Assembly: GCA_900544905.1 (NCBI GenBank)
Contig: UQXF01000083.1
Coordinates: forward strand, 1 to 15,500
Direction of reading: 5' to 3'
Source of the DNA: an uncultured Clostridium sp.
GTDB lineage: Bacteria > Bacillota > Clostridia > Lachnospirales > Lachnospiraceae
DNA length: 15,500 bases
The translations under genes were made by a program, and so were the position numbers. A model generated the notes under the pieces. That model worked only from the letters and a program-made list of their open reading frames with translations, did not search any database and had not been told where the DNA came from. Shown in pieces: positions 15,454-15,500 of this stretch (position 1 is the first letter of the stretch; the number at the start of each line of letters is the position of its first letter).

Positions 15454-15500
15454 CTGTCTCTTATACACATCTGACGCTGCCGACGATCTTACGCGTGTAG
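15454..15500 (-). other. Nextera i5-side adapter (sequencing artefact)
   Basis: Bases 15454-15472 are the reverse complement of the Tn5 mosaic end, 15473-15486 the reverse complement of the read-1 primer region, 15487-15494 (TCTTACGC) occupy the i5 index slot and 15495-15500 (GTGTAG) begin the P5 sequence. Genomic DNA ends at 15453. Confidence 0.98.

Overview
The window looks like one assembled fragment from a Gram-positive Clostridia genome, most likely a gut Lachnospiraceae. The reasons are moderate-to-low GC, strong AGGAGG ribosome binding sites, a KTGDTSP-type wall-anchor tail, a fused GldF-GldG ABC subunit and a protein with choline/glucan-binding repeats plus a CAP domain. The genus cannot be fixed from the sequence. 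Bases 1-45 and 15454-15500 are Illumina Nextera adapter with index sequences, so genomic DNA runs only from 46 to 15453.

Region 1 (46-8602) is dominated by one giant minus-strand gene for a 2736-residue secreted surface adhesin. It has a signal peptide, an E/S/T-rich stretch, an N-terminal adhesin module of about 850 residues, sixteen tandem CnaB/SpaA-type domains and a degenerate sortase signal (SKKTGD). The last eight CnaB domains resemble the CnaB2 domain from which the SpyCatcher/SpyTag pair was derived. They keep the Lys-Glu-Asp (once Lys-Glu-Asn) triad in register, so the stalk is predicted to be a chain of self-crosslinked domains. The gene has its own promoter and terminator.

Region 2 (8603-10173) holds two housekeeping genes transcribed divergently from one 200-bp intergenic region: rpsO (ribosomal protein S15), with a structured leader suggestive of S15 autoregulation, and aroC (chorismate synthase). 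Both have recognisable sigma-A promoters. rpsO is closed by a strong terminator, and aroC shares a bidirectional terminator with the convergent operon to its right.

Region 3 (10254-14286) is a three-gene minus-strand operon: a GldA-like ABC ATPase, a GldF-GldG fused permease, and a membrane-anchored or secreted protein with seven choline-binding-type repeats and a CAP-like domain. The genes are tightly packed (TAA directly followed by ATG, then a 17-nt overlap), which implies translational coupling. The leader, downstream of the predicted promoter, contains two mutually exclusive hairpins, one of which is followed by six U residues. This is the layout of a transcription attenuator.

Region 4 (14425-15453) holds xerD, a complete tyrosine recombinase of the chromosome-dimer-resolution type, with its own promoter. 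No tRNA, rRNA, CRISPR array or insertion sequence was seen, and no gene-free stretch exceeds 300 bases. The most unusual content is the adhesin's SpyCatcher-like array and the attenuator-like leader of the ABC operon.
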